Positions 1 through 8,054 of a stretch of 64,000 nucleotides of DNA are shown here, in pieces (within the stretch, counting starts at the first letter, position 1; every line of letters starts with the position of its first letter). Source of the DNA: Bacillus_BD sp963787345 (GTDB lineage Bacteria; Bacillota; Bacilli; Bacillales; Cytobacillaceae). Where the stretch lies: contig CAWBCW010000015.1 in the NCBI GenBank assembly GCA_963787345.1, positions 22,713-86,712 on the forward strand, written 5' to 3'. Made by a program: the position numbers and the translations under genes. The notes beneath the pieces were generated by a model that was given only the letters and a program-made list of their open reading frames with translations, was not told where the DNA came from and did no database searches.

Positions 1-856
1 TTTCAAACAAATCGATATCTTTTGTCGTAAGAGAATGTTTCTGCAGGAGATGACGAACAGATGGAATCGGGCCAAGTGCTGGATAATTTGGATCAACACC
101 AATGACTGCACTATCAACAAAACGAAGGATGGGCTCAAACCCTAGCTCGGCTGCCTTTTCCTCAGACATGATAAGAACAGCCGCTGCCCCATCATTAATG
201 CCGCAGCAATTCCCCAATGTTATCGTTCCATCCACTTTGAAGCAAGGAGACAAACGCCGAAGCATTCTTTCATAATTCATTTTAGAATTGACACTCTCAT
301 CCTGGAGAGGGATCCCCGGAATTGTAACAAGTTCATCCATATAATACCCCTCATTGATCGCTTCAACAGCCCGTTGATAGCTTAGCAATGCGTACTCATC
401 TTGCATCTCGCGCGTAATCCCGTATTTTTCCGCGACATGCTCTGCCGCAACGCCCATCTCCGGGTCACCAATCCACTCAGGCGAAAAACGAGCTCTTTTT
501 TGAAATGGAGATTGACTCGTACTCTCAACCCCACCGGCAATATAAATCTGCCCTGCTCCGCCTTGAATCAAGTGACAGGCAAGACGAATCGCTTCTAATC
601 CGGCCCCGCATTGCCGATCAATCGTAACCCCTGGGATGGAAAAAGGCAGTCCGCTTTCCAATGCAGATAGTCTCGCAACATTGCCTCCAGGCCCGACGAC
701 ATTTCCTAAAATCACATCATCGACCGTATCTGGCAAATCTTGTACAAGCTCTCTTATGACAAATGCGGCAAGTTGTTCAGGTGAGTAATCCTTTAAAAAA
801 CCGTCCTTTTTTCCAATGACTGTCCGTTTCGCTTTGACAACTACGGCCTTTGGCAT
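1..856 (-). CDS. yhfS: Acetyl-CoA C-acetyltransferase (thiolase), YhfS-like, C-terminus off the window
   Basis: Condenses or cleaves acyl-CoA by thiolytic chemistry in the cytoplasm. About 285 residues are visible, starting MPKAVVVKAKRT. The nucleophilic cysteine lies at about residue 83 in DRQCGAGLEA, followed by the thiolase motif IAGGVESTS and a GNCCGINDGAAA segment. The remaining C-terminus, which should carry the GHP and CxGGG motifs, runs past position 1. A GAGGGATC-type ribosome site precedes the ATG. It lies downstream of an acyl-CoA ligase and BioY on the same strand, the gene order of Bacillus subtilis yhfU-yhfT-yhfS, a BirA-controlled unit. The substrate is not known; a role in making or recycling an acyl-CoA linked to biotin is inference from context. 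Confidence 0.9.
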   Translation of the reverse strand, partial: MPKAVVVKAKRTVIGKKDGFLKDYSPEQLAAFVIRELVQDLPDTVDDVILGNVVGPGGNVARLSALESGLPFSIPGVTIDRQCGAGLEAIRLACHLIQGGAGQIYIAGGVESTSQSPFQKRARFSPEWIGDPEMGVAAEHVAEKYGITREMQDEYALLSYQRAVEAINEGYYMDELVTIPGIPLQDESVNSKMNYERMLRRLSPCFKVDGTITLGNCCGINDGAAAVLIMSEEKAAELGFEPILRFVDSAVIGVDPNYPALGPIPSVRHLLQKHSLTTKDIDLFE

Positions 857-1096
857 GGTGAGATCCCTCCATTTCTGTACAAAATCATGTCTGTTAATAA
901 AGTGAAACTTCCATCAGTAGGGATTTTCTTCCACCCCCGCTGATGGTTAGTCACGCAGAGCCTGATTGAGCAAATCTTGCGGGCTGAAGCCCAAAGATAA
1001 ATCTTATTTCACCAATCGGAGCTTTACGGGCAGTTGATCCCCCACCTATCTTCTTTTATTGTACTCAGAATCTTGAGGTGGGGGTCTTACTGCCCG
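857..1096. repeat. Palindromic insertion scar (IS200/IS605-like) between yhfT and yhfS
   Basis: This 240-bp gap holds three inverted repeats. Outer arms ACGGGCAGT and ACTGCCCGT (about 1026-1097) enclose CCCCCACCT / AGGTGGGGG. A second hairpin pairs CCATCAG (911-917) with CTGATGG (940-946). A small GGGCT-gaa-GCCC hairpin lies near 980. The stacked palindromes without a gene resemble the subterminal and omega-RNA regions of IS200/IS605 elements. It separates two genes that are close neighbours in B. subtilis. The assignment to that family is inference. Confidence 0.5.
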
Positions 1097-2539
1097 TTAA
1101 GCCTGAGAAAACCATTTCCTTACTTCTTGCCGGGAAATCTTTCCTCCTGTCGTATAAGGGAAAGTCTCTGTCTTTTTCCATAATCTTGGAATTTTATAGG
1201 ATGTGAGATGCTCTAAACAATAACGTTTCAATTTGTCGAGTGATACACTGCCTTTTACACAGGCAGCGACTTTTTCGCCCCAGTGCTCATCTTTGATTCC
1301 TACTACAACCACTTCCTCAACGCCCTCACACTTTTTCAACACCTGTTCAATTTCCTGCGGGTAAATATTGATTCCTCCATAAAGAATCATGTCATTTTGC
1401 CTGCCAAGAATATAGACATACCCTTCTTCATTCCTTTTGGCAATGTCATAAACGGTTGCCCAATCACCTTGCAGAACTTTGTTCGTTTCTTCCTCATTAT
1501 TGATATAGCCGTCAAAGAGCATCTTGCTTTTCACATAAAGAATTCCTTCTTCACCAACCACTACTTCCAGACCTTCTTGATTGCGAATGCTTAATTCAAC
1601 ATTATGAAACACTCGTCCTACTGAATCAGGAAAATCATGTTGCTCCTCATTTTTCAATACCGTGACATAGCTTAGTTCGGAGGAGCCATAGAACTCATAA
1701 AGAAAAGCATTTGGAAACCTCTTCCACATTTCTTTCTTTGTACGTGGCAGCCATTTAGCCCCTGTGGAGATTATCCGTACGGCTCCATCGTATGTATACC
1801 CTTCTTCAATTAACGCCTGCAGCATGGTCGGCACGACATAAATCGTAGAAATGGGATGTGTTTGTAAGTAAGACATGAATCGTACAGGATTAAACTTTTT
1901 TAATAGATAGACCGTGCCCCCGAAGAAGAGAGTACCCAAAGCACCGAATAAAAAAGTGGAACTCACAAAGGAACCTGGGATTAAGGCATGGTCACCAGGC
2001 TCTATCCCAATATCCACAGCATTGCAGCGGAAACTTTCGACCCAGGAACGTTGAGAGCGAACAAATGCCTTTGGCTTTCCTGTTGATCCAGACGTAAACC
2101 CGATATAAAATGGCATATTGTCTTCTTGCAGTTTTTCCCATTCACACCCCTGATCTAACCAGTTCTCCACTTCATCAGAAAAAAGAACTTTACCACGATA
2201 TGATCGGAAAATAGACTTCATTTTCACATCTGCAATAATGAGATCTGGTTCCGTTTGTTGAAGGCGTTCCGTGATTTCCGCCGGTTTCCAACGAATATCA
2301 CCAACTATATTCGCCCAACCTGCCTCACAGGCACCTGCAAAAAGCTGTAAAAACAGATACCCATTAGGCAAAAATAAAGCGACTCTTTTCGTTACAGCCT
2401 TTTCTGTTGAAAGAGCAGCCGCTACCCTTTGGACATCTTCATGCCATTGCCGATATAGGATCACTTCTTCATCGGTTATGACAGCAGGCTGGTTTGGATG
2501 TTTTTCAGCAAACATTTCATATGGACTTGTCACACGCAT
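1097..2539 (-). CDS. yhfT: Acyl-CoA ligase (AMP-binding), YhfT-like
   Basis: Adenylates a carboxylic acid and transfers it to CoA. The product is 480 residues, close to B. subtilis YhfT. The AMP-binding P-loop is IGFTSGSTGKPKAF, the A5 motif is YEFYGSSE, and the hinge and C-terminal core are ILGRQNDMILYGGINIYPQEIE. A conserved lysine sits in TTGGKISRQ. The chosen start MRVTSPYEMF lies one base after the bioY stop, with AAGAGG upstream; an earlier in-frame ATG inside bioY has no ribosome site. The tight junction implies co-translation with bioY. The acid substrate is unknown; a biotin-pathway dicarboxylate or fatty acid is a reasonable guess from BirA-linked homologues. Confidence 0.9.
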   Translation of the reverse strand: MRVTSPYEMFAEKHPNQPAVITDEEVILYRQWHEDVQRVAAALSTEKAVTKRVALFLPNGYLFLQLFAGACEAGWANIVGDIRWKPAEITERLQQTEPDLIIADVKMKSIFRSYRGKVLFSDEVENWLDQGCEWEKLQEDNMPFYIGFTSGSTGKPKAFVRSQRSWVESFRCNAVDIGIEPGDHALIPGSFVSSTFLFGALGTLFFGGTVYLLKKFNPVRFMSYLQTHPISTIYVVPTMLQALIEEGYTYDGAVRIISTGAKWLPRTKKEMWKRFPNAFLYEFYGSSELSYVTVLKNEEQHDFPDSVGRVFHNVELSIRNQEGLEVVVGEEGILYVKSKMLFDGYINNEEETNKVLQGDWATVYDIAKRNEEGYVYILGRQNDMILYGGINIYPQEIEQVLKKCEGVEEVVVVGIKDEHWGEKVAACVKGSVSLDKLKRYCLEHLTSYKIPRLWKKTETFPYTTGGKISRQEVRKWFSQA

Positions 2540-2540
2540 T

Positions 2541-3101
2541 TTATGCACGAACCTCTTTTCTAAACGGTGCTGCATTCATGAGTCTCACGGCAAGAACGGA
2601 AGCAACAACGACCTTCGTTACGTCCCCAGGTAAAAAGACAAGGCTTGTCAACACGGCTTCGACGAGTGAAATATTCATGATCAAGGCTTGAATCGGTATC
2701 CCGAATAAATAAACAACGAAGATCCCGCCAAAAAGATTAATCGGTAAGAGTTTAATAAACTTTCCTTCTTTTAGTCGGTAAGCGAACCAGCCAATGACAA
2801 ATGCCCCTGCCACATAACCAAGCAAGTACCCAGCTGATGGACCGACAAGCACACCGATTCCGCCTCGTCCTCCTGATAAAAGCGGAAGCCCCGCTACGAC
2901 TAATGATAAAAACAAAATTTGACTAAGTGCTGCATATTTTGCACCAAAGCGAGCTCCGAGTACACTTCCAGCTAACATAACTCCCAGAGACTGTAATGTA
3001 ATCGGCACCGGTGAAATCCCGATAAAGATTGGTGGCATCATTCCTAAAACACCCATAATGGTCGCAAACATAGATACATAAATTAATTTTTTTAATTTCA
3101 T
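2541..3101 (-). CDS. bioY: BioY biotin transporter S-component (YhfU-like)
   Basis: Substrate-binding membrane component of an energy-coupling-factor biotin importer; it needs a shared ATPase/EcfT module that is not in this window. The product is 186 residues with about six hydrophobic segments and the BioY signatures ITLQSLGVMLAGS and GRGGIGVLVGPSAGYLLGY. The length matches B. subtilis YhfU. A weak AAAGG site precedes the ATG. It is first in the bioY-yhfT-yhfS operon and sits about 150 bp downstream of bioB on the same strand. A degenerate BirA-like site lies in its leader. Confidence 0.93.
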   Translation of the reverse strand: MKLKKLIYVSMFATIMGVLGMMPPIFIGISPVPITLQSLGVMLAGSVLGARFGAKYAALSQILFLSLVVAGLPLLSGGRGGIGVLVGPSAGYLLGYVAGAFVIGWFAYRLKEGKFIKLLPINLFGGIFVVYLFGIPIQALIMNISLVEAVLTSLVFLPGDVTKVVVASVLAVRLMNAAPFRKEVRA

Positions 3102-3120
3102 TGAATGTCAGCCTTTCTTA

Positions 3121-3157
3121 TTTGTAAATTAACATGAGTATAACCCCTCGTTTATTC
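3121..3157. promoter_or_regulatory. Possible degenerate BirA operator before bioY
   Basis: The leader holds AAATTAAC (about 3126-3133), 16 bp, then GTTTATTC (3150-3157). This is a poor match to the Bacillus BirA half-sites seen upstream of bioB, but it has the same orientation and nearly the same spacing. A TATAAG hexamer (rc, 3159-3164) overlaps it. In B. subtilis the yhfUTS unit belongs to the BirA regulon, which makes the site plausible, not proven. Confidence 0.4.
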
Positions 3158-3245
3158 TCTTATAAAGCAAATAAATTCTGACACGGAATAGAGAAAACAG
3201 AGAGGTTGTTGTCATGTTAGCCTTATCTCTAGTAAACTTTTAAAG

Positions 3246-4253
3246 TCACTTCTCTCCTGCTAAGCTGGCTTTCATTTCTTCTACTGACTCTACTTCAAAG
3301 CCTAAATCACGTAACATTTTTTGATCATCCGTTTCATCTTGTCCGTCCGTTGTTAAGTAGTCACCAACGAAAATTGAATTAGCTGCATATAGTGCTAGTG
3401 GTTGTAATGAACCTAGATTGACTTCCCGTCCACCTGAAACGCGAATTTCCTTCGTTGGATTGATAAAACGGAACAGGGCTAATACTTTCAAACAATAAAG
3501 TGGATTTAATTCTTTTACTCCTTGCATCGGTGTACCATCTATCGCATGCAGGAAATTAACCGGAATGGAATCGGCATCAAGTGCTCTTAAACTATTCGCC
3601 ATATCAACTACGTCCTGCCTTGTTTCTCTCATTCCGACAATGACACCTGAACATGGAGACATCCCAGCTTCTTTTACCGTTTCTACTGTACCGACACGAT
3701 CATCATATGTATGGGAAGTGGTGATGTTTTCATGATTGCTCGCTGAGGTATTGATATTATGATTGTAGCGATCTACCCCAACTTCTTTTAGTCGCTTTGC
3801 TTGTTCTGGCTTTAAAATCCCTAGACAGGCACAAACTTTTAATCCATAAGTGTCCTTTATTTCTTTTACAGCTTCTACTACATGATCGACTTCTTTATTA
3901 GAGGGGCCTCTACCACTGGCAACAATACAATACGTTCCAACATTTAATTCATAAGCACGCTTTGCTCCTTCGAGAATCGTATCTTTATCTACCATTCTGT
4001 AAGAATCAATCGGTGCTGTTGAAATAGAAGATTGCGAGCAATAGCCACAGTTTTCTGGACATAGCCCCGATTTTGTATTAATGATCATATTAAGCTTTAC
4101 TTTTTTACCATAATAGTATTTTCTAATTTTAAAAGCCGCATGCATGAGCACTAGAACGTCATCATCTGGACATTCTAATATAGAAAGAGCCTCCTCATTT
4201 GTTAATTCCTTCCCCTCTAACACTCCATCAGCAAGTTCAATCCATTTATTCAT
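3246..4253 (-). CDS. bioB: Biotin synthase BioB
   Basis: Radical-SAM enzyme that inserts sulfur into dethiobiotin in the last step of biotin synthesis. The 4Fe-4S cysteines are in the CxxxCxxC motif of GLCPENCGYCSQS. The YNHNINTS segment and the C-terminal ISGGREVNLGSLQ, which carries the arginine ligand of the 2Fe-2S cluster, are present. The product is about 335 residues, normal for the family. GGAGG at 4261-4265 abuts the first in-frame ATG by one base, so the second ATG (MNKWIELADG) is the start. No other bio biosynthetic genes are adjacent. A clear BirA operator/promoter lies upstream. Confidence 0.97.
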   Translation of the reverse strand: MNKWIELADGVLEGKELTNEEALSILECPDDDVLVLMHAAFKIRKYYYGKKVKLNMIINTKSGLCPENCGYCSQSSISTAPIDSYRMVDKDTILEGAKRAYELNVGTYCIVASGRGPSNKEVDHVVEAVKEIKDTYGLKVCACLGILKPEQAKRLKEVGVDRYNHNINTSASNHENITTSHTYDDRVGTVETVKEAGMSPCSGVIVGMRETRQDVVDMANSLRALDADSIPVNFLHAIDGTPMQGVKELNPLYCLKVLALFRFINPTKEIRVSGGREVNLGSLQPLALYAANSIFVGDYLTTDGQDETDDQKMLRDLGFEVESVEEMKASLAGEK

Positions 4254-4421
4254 GTTCATTCCTCCATTTGATTAATTTATAAGGTTACATACTGTGATCT
4301 TTTACCACTTTTTGATGCTTTCCTTCGTGATATCTCTAAGTTTTGGTGTACACGTTAAAACACTTTTAATAACTCTGGATATGTTTTTCCGCAGTTCAAA
4401 CACTTATCACTTTACCGATCC

Positions 4422-4487
4422 ATTGTTAACCTTTTTATTTATCTAGTTTACATTTAGACTATATAACTATTTAATTAATTCTGTCAA
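4422..4487 (-). promoter_or_regulatory. bioB promoter with BirA operator
   Basis: On the minus strand TTGACA (4482-4487) is followed by 18 bp and TATAGT (4458-4463). The BirA operator directly overlaps the start region: AATGTAAAC, 15 bp, GTTAACAAT (4422-4454), a near-perfect dyad of the Bacillus BirA type. This geometry lets biotinyl-AMP-bound BirA block transcription when biotin is plentiful. It is the best-supported operator in the window. Confidence 0.9.
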
Positions 4488-4540
4488 TATTTTTTAAAAA
4501 TTATATAACAATCTATAATAATTGGAGAATATGAAAAAGT

Positions 4541-4975
4541 GGAAGAATGATTAATATGAGCAACATTAGTCGCAAAATGGGGGTCCAAGGTCTCTCCCCT
4601 TATGTTGCCGCCAAACATGCCCTTGAAGGAAAGTTTGTCTCTCGAGGTTCAATCCTTTGAGATTGATGTCATCTTAATAGAGCCCAGCTCGTATTAGACC
4701 AATATTTAGAATGCGATGGATTCAATCGAACGTAAGGCTGATTCCGTGTATCATTCCTATATGACTTCTCTTTTAACGGTGATAAATTCAAGTAAAAATA
4801 ACTATGGGGTTCCTATCGATGTACAAAATTAATTACGAAGATTGCTTCTCAAATGAAAAGACCTCGTTTTAGATACCCGGTAGGAGCTGGAGTGAAGAAA
4901 GCTGCTTGTAAAACATGTACTGCCATGGAGAATAATTGAAAAAGTGATGCTGCGAATGATCCTTAATCAAAATAA
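4541..4975 (+). pseudogene. C-terminal half of a short-chain dehydrogenase, frameshifted
   Basis: Across changing frames the plus strand encodes SDR signatures. SNISRKMGVQGLSPYVAAKH contains the YxxxK catalytic pair. It is followed by FEIDVILIEPSSY and LITKIASQMKRPRFRYPVG, ending in a PWRIIEKVMLRMI tail. Several stops and shifts break it. The matching N-terminal half lies at 7303-7600 on the same strand, downstream instead of upstream. Not functional. Confidence 0.75.
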
Positions 4976-5039
4976 AAATTGGGGTCAAATCCCTACTGTG
5001 TTAACACGTTAATGTAGCGATGACCGTTATTATTCTACT

Positions 5040-5080
5040 AAAAAAGAGTAGCAAAACCATGATCTTGGTCTTTGCTACTC
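5040..5080 (-). terminator. Rho-independent terminator
   Basis: Arms GAGTAGCAAA and TTTGCTACTC with inner ACCA/TGGT form a strong stem (5046-5080). On the minus strand it is followed by TTTTT. It lies downstream of the desR remnant, beyond a second terminator. Confidence 0.7.
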
Positions 5081-5090
5081 TATAGAAGTT

Positions 5091-5146
5091 ATACTGCCAT
5101 GGAGAATAATGAAAAGTGATGCTACGAATGATCCTTAATCGAAATC
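5091..5146 (+). repeat. Second copy of the SDR tail
   Basis: About 54 bp starting ACTGCCATGGAGAATAATG repeat, with a few changes, the segment at 4920-4972 that encodes the end of the broken SDR. The copies are about 170 bp apart with a hairpin between them. It suggests that the SDR locus was once tandemly duplicated. Confidence 0.7.
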
Positions 5147-5303
5147 AGTTGTACACTAGTAGGGAAGGCTGAGAATCATGAGTAATGAACGAAAGGTATC
5201 CCAAGAAATTAAGGAATACCCCCAGTTAAAAGAATCTTTAACCCTCATATAAAATTCCCAAATGAGACAATGAACCTCTCCCCCTTGTCTCGTTTTATTG
5301 CGA

Positions 5304-5338
5304 AATAAAAAAATTCCTTCACGATCGAGAAGGAATTT
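5304..5338 (-). terminator. Terminator of the des-desR unit
   Basis: AAATTCCTTC (5311-5320) pairs with GAAGGAATTT (5329-5338). On the minus strand the stem runs into TTTTTTT. It sits about 80 bp past the desR stop. Confidence 0.85.
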
Positions 5339-5420
5339 AAATAGGATTTTATGATCGAAGTTTCTCGAGCATCTTCCTGTAGTATCGTTTGAATGATTGT
5401 ATTTCCAGTAGGCCCTAATC

Positions 5421-5960
5421 TTATCCAGCCCGTAACTTCATTTTGCCGATAATCGTTGAAAAATAGTTTTTAACCGATCTCATTATTTTCCTAGGAGGCT
5501 TAGCTGTTTTATGGTCCATAAAAGCGTCGGCCAACCGTTCTGTTCTCTGTTCGTCGAGAACTATTGGATCATCATCTATTAATTCAGTTGAATAAAATTT
5601 CTGTCCATCCATAATGCTTCGAATGCAGTAAACTAACTCTTTACTTGGGTTATCCTTCAATAAATAACCTCTTACGCCCGCTTTGATTGCGCGTTCAAAA
5701 TAACCCGTTCTTGCAAAGGTTGTTAATATAATAACCTTGCATCCTGTTGACATTAAAGCCTGTGCAGCGTCAAGTCCGTTCATTTCGGGCATTTCAATAT
5801 CCATTATACAAACATCAGGCTGTAATTCATGTACTAGTTCAAGAGCTTCTTCCCCATTTCTGGCTTGCCCCACCACTTCCATATCCTCTTCCAAATTAAG
5901 AAGGGAACTGATGACCCCTAGAAGCATCTCTTGATCTTCGGCAATGACAATAGTAATCAT
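5421..5960 (-). CDS. desR: DesR-like response regulator with eroded DNA-binding domain
   Basis: The receiver domain is very close to B. subtilis DesR, the cold-shock regulator of the desaturase. It shows MITIVIAEDQEMLLG, the phospho-acceptor aspartate in DVCIMDIEMP, ILTTFAR and the lysine in YLLKD. After about residue 125 the expected LuxR helix-turn-helix is not intact. Only RSVKNYFSTIIGKMKLR resembles its recognition helix, and the preceding part reads as DesR only in another frame (TNREQ). The product is 179 residues against about 199. The start follows AAGGAG. It lies directly downstream of des, and the sensor kinase gene desK, normally between them, is absent. It probably cannot bind DNA. 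Confidence 0.8.
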   Translation of the reverse strand: MITIVIAEDQEMLLGVISSLLNLEEDMEVVGQARNGEEALELVHELQPDVCIMDIEMPEMNGLDAAQALMSTGCKVIILTTFARTGYFERAIKAGVRGYLLKDNPSKELVYCIRSIMDGQKFYSTELIDDDPIVLDEQRTERLADAFMDHKTAKPPRKIMRSVKNYFSTIIGKMKLRAG

Positions 5961-6000
5961 TTCCATTCTCTCCTTTTTTTGGAAGCAGTTTCTATATAGA

Positions 6001-6025
6001 AACTCCCCATATTTAACGGGGAGTT
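6001..6025. repeat. Hairpin between des and desR
   Basis: AACTCCCC (6001-6008) pairs with GGGGAGTT (6018-6025). No U-run follows on either strand, so it could be a processing or partial-termination hairpin limiting read-through from des into desR. Confidence 0.5.
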
Positions 6026-6042
6026 AATCGCAAACGAGAACA

Positions 6043-7074
6043 TTACAATTCAGGTTTTACCTTAACCGCAACTCTTTTTTCCGCCAATGTTTTCACATCT
6101 TTAAAGCTGACAAAATTCTTATTTTTCTCATCCCATAAACGGAAACGAAGGGACTTTAAACTTGTCGCAAGTGTAATCGTTGGCACGTTTCGTAAGGGCG
6201 GTGTCGTGTTATGTGCTTCTTCTAATTTATAATTAGGAACTCTCGGACTTAAATGATGAACATGGTGAAAACCAATATTCCCTGTTAAAAATTGGAAGAC
6301 TTTTGGAAGCTTATAGAAAGAACTTCCTTCTACAGCTGCTTTCACATACTCCCATTCTTTATCTTCTTCGAAATAAGAATCTTCAAACGTATGCTGTACA
6401 TAGAATAACCAAATGCCTGCTGAACCTGCTAGCATGAAAATCGATCCGTGGATAAGAAGAAATGCCTGCCAGCCTACTGCAAGGCAAAGCAATCCGCTCA
6501 AAGCAACAATAAGAATGTTTGTTAAATACGTATTCATACGTTCCTTCTTTTTAGCTTCTTTACGGTTAAATCGATTGTTAAGTGCAAATTGATAAATCGG
6601 CCCTAACCCAAACATCACAAGTGGATTACGGTAAAAACGATATCCTAAACGAAGCCCAAGCGGTGCTGCTTTATATTCCTCTACTGTAAGCGTCCAAATA
6701 TCACCAGTACCACGCTTATCTAAGTTTCCACTTGTCGCGTGATGAATCGCATGTTCATTTCCCCATCGATCAAAAGGAAATAATGTTAAAACACCCATAG
6801 CGGTTCCAACAATTCGGTTAGCACGTCGGCTTTTGAAGAATGAATTGTGCGTGCAATCATGAAAAATGATAAAAATTCTAACTAAGAATCCAGCAGCCAT
6901 CACAATTGGTACTAACGCTAACCAATAGGAAACGGAGAGGCTTATATAAGCCACGAACCATAATGCTATAAATGGCACAACGGTGTTGATGATCTGCCAT
7001 ACACTTTCATTTGTAGTTGATTTTTCAAATGGAGCAATTTGTTTTTTCAATGTTTTCGTATTTTGTAAGGTCAT
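6043..7074 (-). CDS. des: Acyl-lipid fatty acid desaturase Des
   Basis: Membrane di-iron enzyme that introduces a cis double bond into membrane phospholipid acyl chains, raising fluidity in the cold (delta-5 in B. subtilis). The product is 343 residues with several hydrophobic segments. It has the three histidine boxes of the family: HDCTHNSFF, HAIHH and HHVHH. A GGAAGGG site precedes the ATG. Tandem palindromes typical of DesR operators lie upstream, and the desR remnant lies downstream. The enzyme looks intact even though its two-component control is broken here. Confidence 0.95.
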   Translation of the reverse strand: MTLQNTKTLKKQIAPFEKSTTNESVWQIINTVVPFIALWFVAYISLSVSYWLALVPIVMAAGFLVRIFIIFHDCTHNSFFKSRRANRIVGTAMGVLTLFPFDRWGNEHAIHHATSGNLDKRGTGDIWTLTVEEYKAAPLGLRLGYRFYRNPLVMFGLGPIYQFALNNRFNRKEAKKKERMNTYLTNILIVALSGLLCLAVGWQAFLLIHGSIFMLAGSAGIWLFYVQHTFEDSYFEEDKEWEYVKAAVEGSSFYKLPKVFQFLTGNIGFHHVHHLSPRVPNYKLEEAHNTTPPLRNVPTITLATSLKSLRFRLWDEKNKNFVSFKDVKTLAEKRVAVKVKPEL

Positions 7075-7147
7075 AATTTGAATTCCCTTCCTGTTTTATC
7101 GTAATTCCAATAATAAAGGAAAAGAATCCAACATGTTAGTAGCAAGC

Positions 7148-7191
7148 GTCATATACATAGTATGACAAATGTCATATACAAGCTATATGAC
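7148..7191. promoter_or_regulatory. Tandem palindromes upstream of des (probable DesR operators)
   Basis: Two perfect dyads are separated by 4 bp: GTCATATACATAGTATGAC (7148-7166) and GTCATATA-CAAGC-TATATGAC (7171-7191). Their centres are 24 bp apart, about 75-115 bp before the des start. The position and paired arrangement fit the two DesR-P dimer sites of the des promoter in B. subtilis. Assignment rests on position and symmetry. Confidence 0.7.
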
Positions 7192-7302
7192 ATAGTGGGG
7201 ACGTAGGTTCCGTTACATCAAAAGCAATTTATTTTTTTGAAACACGGGGACAATGTTCATATTCTGTTAAAATAAAGCTAAAATTGATGGTTTGAAGAGA
7301 TC

Positions 7303-7605
7303 ATGAAGAAAAAATGGCAATTGTTACAGGGGCTTCGAGTAGTTTGGCCTATTAACGGTGATTGAATGAGAAAAAAGCGGATTCCATGCGCTTGATATGA
7401 CATCTAAGGAGTCGATTGACGTGTTCAAGGAGGATTTTCTCCAATATGTATTGGTCAATAATGAGGATTAGCAATTGATGGATTTCATGAGGAACTTTCA
7501 GTTGAGGATTACCCATCCCAATTTGAGACGATTTTTTTGGCGTGATTGCCGTTACACAGGCAATTCTTCTGTTGATGCGTGCACAAAAAAATTGTTTAGT
7601 TACCG
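7303..7605 (+). pseudogene. N-terminal half of a short-chain dehydrogenase
   Basis: Shifting frames encode the SDR N-terminus: KKMAIVTGASSSLAY, the Rossmann glycine motif. Further on come VNNED, AIDGFHEELSVEDY and FFGVIAVTQAILLLMRAQK, typical of the central SDR helix. Stops occur throughout. It ends where an MFS fragment begins. The other half of such a gene lies upstream at 4541-4975. Confidence 0.7.
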
Positions 7606-8003
7606 TTCGATACTGACATTTCATTTTGGTGAAAAACCTACTATCCTTAGCCTTATTGTCATTTTTGGTGTCACTATTTTCTCTATTCCCCCACACCACC
7701 TTAGCTTTACCCCTTTTCTTAATCGTTCTCGTGATATAGGGGATGATGAGTTGGACTATCGCACCTCCAAGGCAAAGCTACCTCATGGTCATATCACCAG
7801 AAACAGCAAATATTCAAATCAGCCTAAATAATTCGTCCGTCCATTTTGGCATTGCATTCGGTTCTTTGTTAAGTAGTGTCGCCATTGAACGCTCATCAGT
7901 TGAAATGAACTCCACTGTGGACGGGTTGTTCGTGATTGCCGCTCTTTGTACGGGCTTGATTTCAATGGCAAAAAGAAGAAAAAGAGCACTAATTAAGATT
8001 TGA
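7606..8003 (+). pseudogene. C-terminal fragment of an MFS transporter
   Basis: The region encodes FGEKPTILSLIVIFG, then WTIAPPRQSYLMVISPETA and NSSVHFGIAFGSLLSSVAIE with MNSTVDGLFVIAAL, which match the last third of DHA1-type multidrug MFS proteins. There is a stop and frame change near 7740. The N-terminal two thirds are missing and the SDR remnant is fused directly upstream. Not functional. Confidence 0.7.
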
Positions 8004-8010
8004 AACGAAG

Positions 8011-8051
8011 TATAAAAGAGGGTCAGAGCCCATATCTGAATTCTAACCCTC
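8011..8051 (-). terminator. Terminator of the LysM/GH18 gene
   Basis: GAGGGTCAGA (8018-8027) pairs with TCTAACCCTC (8042-8051) with one wobble. On the minus strand it ends in TTTTATA. It begins four bases after the stop codon. Confidence 0.88.
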
Positions 8052-8054
8052 ATT

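Noticed and set aside
7352..7699. A 115-codon minus-strand frame opposite the SDR remnant
   Set aside because: Antisense to clear SDR and MFS remnants; no ribosome site.
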